Shown piece after piece: positions 41,831 through 48,793 of a stretch of 48,793 bases of DNA (the first letter of the stretch is position 1; the number at the start of each line of letters is the position of its first letter). The stretch covers positions 1-48,793 of the forward strand of contig JACKBQ010000004.1 in NCBI GenBank assembly GCA_020634455.1. Direction: 5' to 3'. Below the pieces are notes generated by a model. The model was given only the letters and a program-made list of their open reading frames with translations, made no database searches and was not told where the DNA came from. This DNA comes from Ardenticatenaceae bacterium. Its GTDB lineage: Bacteria > Chloroflexota > Anaerolineae > Promineifilales > Promineifilaceae. The translations under genes and the position numbers were made by a program.

Positions 41831-43666
41831 TCAAGGTTTTATTACCGTAGATAAATATAGCTGATAGGGCAGTGTCGTGCATACATCTTCTTTTTGCCAG
41901 GGATCAAAAAGCACATTGCCCAGCGCCGCATCTCCGCTACCTGGGCCAACACCTGCTGGGCCGCTGGCATCACCCCACCAATTTTGCCGGGCATCCACCA
42001 TCCTGGCATTCTGGTTGGTTAGCCCGGCGTCCCCGTTACCCACCAAAGCGGAACTAAGAAATTGCACGGTTGGCTGACCAGCGCTCACAATAAGCACCCC
42101 GCTGCCATTGTTGTTGACAAAACGGCTGCAAACGGCCGTTACCGCCCCATCAAAAACGATCAATCCATGCGTAGCCGCAGCTTGCAATTGGCTGTTTTGC
42201 AACACGACGGGGGTAGAAACGGCCGTGTTCTTCACTGTCACGTTGTTTGTCCCGTAGCGCACTTCTGTGTATTCCAGTTGAGCGGAGCCATTTTCCACCA
42301 GAATGCCCTCCCACTGGCCAGGGGCTGAATCAGCGGCGGACGTGAGGGTAATGGGGGATGTGAGGGTGCCGTTGGCTTGAAAACGGCCGTTCACCACCAG
42401 GTCCTCCGCCCCTACCCCAAAGCGTAACTCTGTACCCGCCTCTGCTGTCAACGTGATGCCCTCTGGCACCACAAATTCAGCGGGCGGCGTTTGTGGATCG
42501 CTGCCATCAGCAAATTCGTACCACTCAAGCCCTGGTTGAATGGTTAGGGTCACATCTGCGGCAATGGCATCCTGTCCACCATCCGTATCCACCAGGACAC
42601 GATTGTAGGTGCTGTTCTGAAAAGTCACATTGGTCATTTGCAGCCGATGCAATGAAGGTGCCTCAACAGTGATGGGAAACTCACCCACGTTATCTAAAAC
42701 CACATCCTGAAGAATAATCGGCAAATCAGATTGGCCCCCGATGCCCAAACCCAATGGATGTCCATCCCGAATTATGGTGTGCGTTAAGGTGGCAGATGCC
42801 GTTTCCCCAAAAACAAAATAATTACTCATGAAATTGCCGCCACCGGGTCGGTCATCCAAAATAACAGGTTCTAGCTGCGTGCCATTGGCAGCCAGATAAC
42901 CAGCCACAATGACAGTGCTGTCAGACATAAACGTGGTGCCAGCGGCAAATGTCAAAGTAATCCCCTGAGGCACGATGATCTGCGGCGCGGAACCATTTCC
43001 CAAATCCTCATAGCCTTCAAGACCGGGCTGTGATGTGAGCAAGACATTTCCTGCCAGGGTGAAATTATCAACCAGACCATTGCTCTTATTAATCCCGACG
43101 CGGTCAGGCATGTTGTTGCTAAAAGTGACATTGCTCATCGTTAAGCGGTGGAGCGCATCTGTATCCACCACAACAGGATGGAGGAGATTCTCTTCCACCG
43201 TGCTGTTGGCGAGTGAAACCACCCCGCCGCTGCTGCCAGAAATAGACAACGCTGTGTAGGCGTGGCGCATGGTCACCTGCTCAAAATTAGCCGAACCAGA
43301 CACGGTAATGCCAGACCAGTTGTTTGCAGGTAGATCGTCAATCGAGGTGAAAAGGATGGGATTTACGGCCGTTCCTACCGCCTCCAAATGCCCCTGCACA
43401 TCCAAAACCGCCTTCGTGTCGGGCATATCTGGCATCATTACCGTCACACCTGCCTCAATCGTCAGTGACACGCCCGTTTGCACCGTCACCGTGTCGGTAA
43501 GAACATAGGGACTGTTGGCGACGTTCCAGGTGGTATCGGTGGCGATTATGCCACCCACAGCCACAAGCTGGGGCTTGGCCTGAATCGTACCTGAAATGCG
43601 TGGTAATAATAGAGCTAAGCTCATTAACGGTAGGAACATTGTCAAGAAAATCAGATGTTTTTTCAT
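41831..43666 (-). CDS. secreted right-handed parallel beta-helix repeat protein
   Basis: A 611-aa exported protein. Residues 5-25 are a Sec signal peptide; the mature part consists of repeating beta-helix rungs such as LTVQTGVSLTIEAGVTV, LTIQPGLEWYEF and VVLQNSQLQAAATHGLIVFDG, with the pectate-lyase-like end motif NWWGDASGPAG near residue 565. No C-terminal anchor is visible; the tail QLYLSTVIKP is short. Such proteins are polysaccharide lyases or adhesion and carbohydrate-binding proteins; no catalytic set could be identified. ATG at 43666 follows AAGG, 9 bases away. Transcribed divergently from the GNAT gene. Confidence 0.78.
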   Translation of the reverse strand: MKKHLIFLTMFLPLMSLALLLPRISGTIQAKPQLVAVGGIIATDTTWNVANSPYVLTDTVTVQTGVSLTIEAGVTVMMPDMPDTKAVLDVQGHLEAVGTAVNPILFTSIDDLPANNWSGITVSGSANFEQVTMRHAYTALSISGSSGGVVSLANSTVEENLLHPVVVDTDALHRLTMSNVTFSNNMPDRVGINKSNGLVDNFTLAGNVLLTSQPGLEGYEDLGNGSAPQIIVPQGITLTFAAGTTFMSDSTVIVAGYLAANGTQLEPVILDDRPGGGNFMSNYFVFGETASATLTHTIIRDGHPLGLGIGGQSDLPIILQDVVLDNVGEFPITVEAPSLHRLQMTNVTFQNSTYNRVLVDTDGGQDAIAADVTLTIQPGLEWYEFADGSDPQTPPAEFVVPEGITLTAEAGTELRFGVGAEDLVVNGRFQANGTLTSPITLTSAADSAPGQWEGILVENGSAQLEYTEVRYGTNNVTVKNTAVSTPVVLQNSQLQAAATHGLIVFDGAVTAVCSRFVNNNGSGVLIVSAGQPTVQFLSSALVGNGDAGLTNQNARMVDARQNWWGDASGPAGVGPGSGDAALGNVLFDPWQKEDVCTTLPYQLYLSTVIKP

Positions 43667-43790
43667 TATTGGAAACCTTGAGAACTGGCTTAGAAAGCTT
43701 TGACCAAGCGGGACGGCCGTTTTGTCTGATACAAAAACTGTAGAAAATATAATCCTTTGCAATCAAAAATTCAATGTAGGAGTCGCTTGG

Positions 43791-44249
43791 ATGCACGAAG
43801 AAAATTTTGTGATACGGCCGTTCCACCCCACCGATCAAGCTGCTACCAAACAGCTCATCCTGGCTGGATTGGTAGACCATTGGGGCACACTCAACCCCGC
43901 ACTCAACCCCGACTTGAACGACATTGCCCAGAGTTACCAGGGCGAAACATTTTTACTTGCGGTTCAGGGAGATGACATTGTGGGGTGTGGCGCGTTGATT
44001 GAAGAGGAAGGTGACGTGGGATACGGCCGTATCGTGCGCATGTCGGTCAAAAAAACACATCAGCGGCAGGGAATTGGCCAGCGAATCTTGAAACATCTGG
44101 AAACGGCCGCTCGCCAACGCCACTTCCACACAATCCTACTAGAAACCACCGAAACTTGGGACGACGCCATCAGCTTTTATCTCGCCAACGGCTACAAAAT
44201 CACCCATCATCAAAACGGCGACACTCATTTTCAAAAAACAATCAATTGA
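43791..44249 (+). CDS. GNAT-family N-acetyltransferase
   Basis: A 152-aa GNAT acetyltransferase. The acetyl-CoA-binding motif A is V.k.hQRQGIGQRIL (about residues 85-98), after the strand YGRIVRMSVKK; the late strand ILLETTETWDDAISFYLANGY has the usual Tyr. The substrate amine is unknown. ATG at 43791 (MHEENFVIRPF) has TAGGAG about 8 bases upstream; the open frame reaches back to 43722 but is not supported. ACGGCCGT copies near 43816 and 44021 lie in the coding sequence. Confidence 0.88.
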   Translation: MHEENFVIRPFHPTDQAATKQLILAGLVDHWGTLNPALNPDLNDIAQSYQGETFLLAVQGDDIVGCGALIEEEGDVGYGRIVRMSVKKTHQRQGIGQRILKHLETAARQRHFHTILLETTETWDDAISFYLANGYKITHHQNGDTHFQKTIN

Positions 44250-44300
44250 CAAGGCCACCCCTACACCAAGCATTCGCAGAATGCAGTCACCCCAGCGCCT

Positions 44301-45605
44301 CTAATCCCCCGCCGTCCAAAACACCTCAACCCGCGCATCAGACGCATTCCGCCGCGACCAGGTGTAAAAGCTCATCCAGCCAAATGAAAAAACGACCCCC
44401 ATCCCAGCAAACAACCATGCGGTCTGGTTTAAGCCCCAACCAGGGGCATCCTGGAACACCCCCGCCAACAGCGTCGAAACCGACTGCGTCAACGTCAGCA
44501 TCGCAAACTCAAAGGCAAACACCCGCCCTCGGTAACGGTCTGGCACCACAATTTGCAGCAGCACCGCCGAAAACACCCACATCGTGCCACTACCTATGGT
44601 ACGAACGGCCGTTGCCAACAAAAACAGCCCAAACGTTGGCGCGGCCCCCAAGCCCCAAATACCCAAAGACACAAAAATCATGCCAATGGTCGCTCCCAAA
44701 ATCAAACGAGGGGGACGACTACCCAGAATCCGCCGCATCAACAATGGCCCCAAACCTGTTCCCAGCCCACTGACTAAATAAATAATTCCCAACGTCGCCG
44801 TACCACCATCTTCAATTCGCAGCGCATCTGCCAGCGGAAACATCGTCAGCGGAAAAACATGATCCGCAAAGCTAATCTCCAGCACATTGACCGCGCCCCA
44901 CACCAACGAACCCGTTGCTTTAATCAGGCTGAGGATGAGGAGATACGGCCGTGTCCACAAATAACGAAAGCCATCCACAAAATCCAACCAACCGCCGCGA
45001 CTTTCCTCACCTGGTACTAGCGAGACAGCTTTTAACACAATGCGACTAATAAACCATGCCGAGAGCAAAAAAGTGAACCCATCTAACACAAACGCCGTCT
45101 CTGCCCCAAAAACGGCCGCAACAATCCCCCCTAACAACGCCCCCAAAGCCAGCATTGTACTCCAGGTAAAACTATCCAACGCATTCGCCGTCACCAGCTC
45201 CTTACGATCAACAACCATTGCCACCACAGCAGATCGCGCCGGCGTAAACAATGCACTCAAAGCAAACTGAGCAACCGTTAAAAGATAAAATAACCAAATC
45301 TGGCCAGTAACCCCAACGATCAAAAAACCAAACACCACCACAGCCCGCAAAACATCAGATATCACCATCAGCATTTTGCGATCATAACGATCAGCCAAAA
45401 CACCTGCCAAAGGGCTAAATGCAAATAAAGGCAAAAACCGCGCCAAAAAAAGGTAGCTAATCGCTACCCCTTCATTACTTAACTCTGTTATCAATTCAGC
45501 TGCAGCAATCAGATTGAACCAATCACCCAACAACGAAACAACATTTCCCAACCACAAATGTCGGTAATTATCATTCCGCCTTAACAGAGAAATATACTCT
45601 TGCAT
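44301..45605 (-). CDS. MFS transporter (EntS/MFS_3-like exporter)
   Basis: A 434-aa major facilitator of the MFS_3/enterobactin-exporter type. Twelve predicted helices; loop 2-3 has GVLADRYDRKMLMV (motif A variant). The opening LWLGNVVSLLGDWFNLIAAA is the family's typical first helix. Likely an efflux pump. It begins only 50 bases after the 3' end of the 5S rRNA and on the same strand. A T-rich run follows 5S, but no full terminator is seen, so read-through from the rRNA operon is conceivable. Confidence 0.88.
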   Translation of the reverse strand: MQEYISLLRRNDNYRHLWLGNVVSLLGDWFNLIAAAELITELSNEGVAISYLFLARFLPLFAFSPLAGVLADRYDRKMLMVISDVLRAVVVFGFLIVGVTGQIWLFYLLTVAQFALSALFTPARSAVVAMVVDRKELVTANALDSFTWSTMLALGALLGGIVAAVFGAETAFVLDGFTFLLSAWFISRIVLKAVSLVPGEESRGGWLDFVDGFRYLWTRPYLLILSLIKATGSLVWGAVNVLEISFADHVFPLTMFPLADALRIEDGGTATLGIIYLVSGLGTGLGPLLMRRILGSRPPRLILGATIGMIFVSLGIWGLGAAPTFGLFLLATAVRTIGSGTMWVFSAVLLQIVVPDRYRGRVFAFEFAMLTLTQSVSTLLAGVFQDAPGWGLNQTAWLFAGMGVVFSFGWMSFYTWSRRNASDARVEVFWTAGD

Positions 45606-45655
45606 TAACTAACCTGTTGATCTTGAGATAAAAAGTGAGGGAAATATAAAAAGGC

Positions 45656-45775
45656 CTCTTGGCAATGACCTACTCTCCCAGGGAGTCGCCCCCCAAGTAC
45701 CATCAGCGCTAGCGAGCTTAACTTCCGGGTTCGGGATGGGACCGGGTGTACCTTCGCCGCTCAAATCACCAAGAG
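45656..45775 (-). rRNA. rrf: 5S ribosomal RNA
   Basis: About 120 bases. On the minus strand the sequence begins CTCTTGGTGA and ends TGCCAAGAG, so the two ends pair as helix I. The interior has the conserved CCCATCCCGAAC and GGGAGAGTAGG elements of 5S. It lies 96 bases after the 23S 3' end, with no tRNA between. Confidence 0.93.
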
Positions 45776-45871
45776 ACCTTCTTATAAACAAATAAGAATG
45801 TCGTCAACTAAACAGCAATCTTAAAATTACAAATTGTACAACGTCAGAAAACCGAATTCTCCGTATCAAGT

Positions 45872-48793
<2,922 letters not shown>

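Noticed and set aside
45776..45871. A tRNA gene between 23S and 5S.
   Set aside because: The 96 bases are A/T-rich and cannot form a cloverleaf or show a TTCGA-type T-loop.

Overview
The window reads as chromosomal DNA of a free-living, mid-to-high-GC, filament-type bacterium, most likely a Chloroflexota member of the Anaerolineae/Ardenticatenia kind. This placement is an inference. It rests on several NarL/DesK-type two-component systems, a PadR plus HAAS pair, a membrane-anchored WD40 propeller, DUF4386/DUF3307/DUF6326 proteins, a GlnRS, a 7TM-PAS protein with a C-terminal Cys cluster, and very compact genes. A 16S sequence, which lies off the right edge, would settle it. There is no phage, transposase, CRISPR array or tRNA in the window.

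Layout. 0-7.2 kb: a VOC protein, a GT-C-like membrane protein, then a minus-strand run of seven genes (receiver-only regulator, DUF4386 membrane protein, small membrane protein, two alpha/beta hydrolases, small membrane protein, lipoprotein). 7.6-11.8 kb: a SnoaL-like protein, a 913-aa membrane-anchored WD40 protein and a VapBC-type toxin-antitoxin pair. 11.8-14.8 kb: a V4R-domain protein, a histidine kinase and a NarL regulator in one operon. 14.9-23.8 kb: a phosphatase with an RlmM-like rRNA methyltransferase, then Hsp33, an orphan DesK-type kinase and a GH36 alpha-galactosidase, a second toxin-antitoxin pair, and glutaminyl-tRNA synthetase. 24.0-30.5 kb: a PadR/HAAS membrane-signalling pair, a hexapeptide acyltransferase, and an operon of a glycosidase lipoprotein, an unknown membrane protein and a 7TM-PAS sensor. 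30.8-37.6 kb: a DUF6326 protein, an ABC transporter, a kinase/regulator pair, malic enzyme and a receiver protein. 37.7-45.6 kb: DUF3307, an NAD(P)-binding protein, two MFS transporters, a VOC protein coupled to an unknown protein, a beta-helix surface protein and a GNAT. 45.66-48.79 kb: 5S and 23S rRNA on the minus strand, the 23S running off the right edge a few bases short of its 5' end.

Two genome-scale patterns overlay the genes. (1) The palindrome ACGGCCGT, often AACGGCCGTT, occurs about 90 times by eye in the 45.6 kb outside rRNA. It appears in all reading frames and in intergenic DNA, where about one copy would be expected by chance. It behaves like a highly iterated palindrome (HIP1-like) of unknown function. 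(2) Most gene 3' ends that are not tightly coupled to the next gene carry a long perfect or near-perfect inverted repeat starting 0-17 bases after the stop codon, or containing the stop codon. These hairpins fall into sequence families reused at unrelated loci, and most lack a U-tract. Together they look like a REP/REPIN-like 3'-end hairpin system, and this is the best candidate here for something undescribed.
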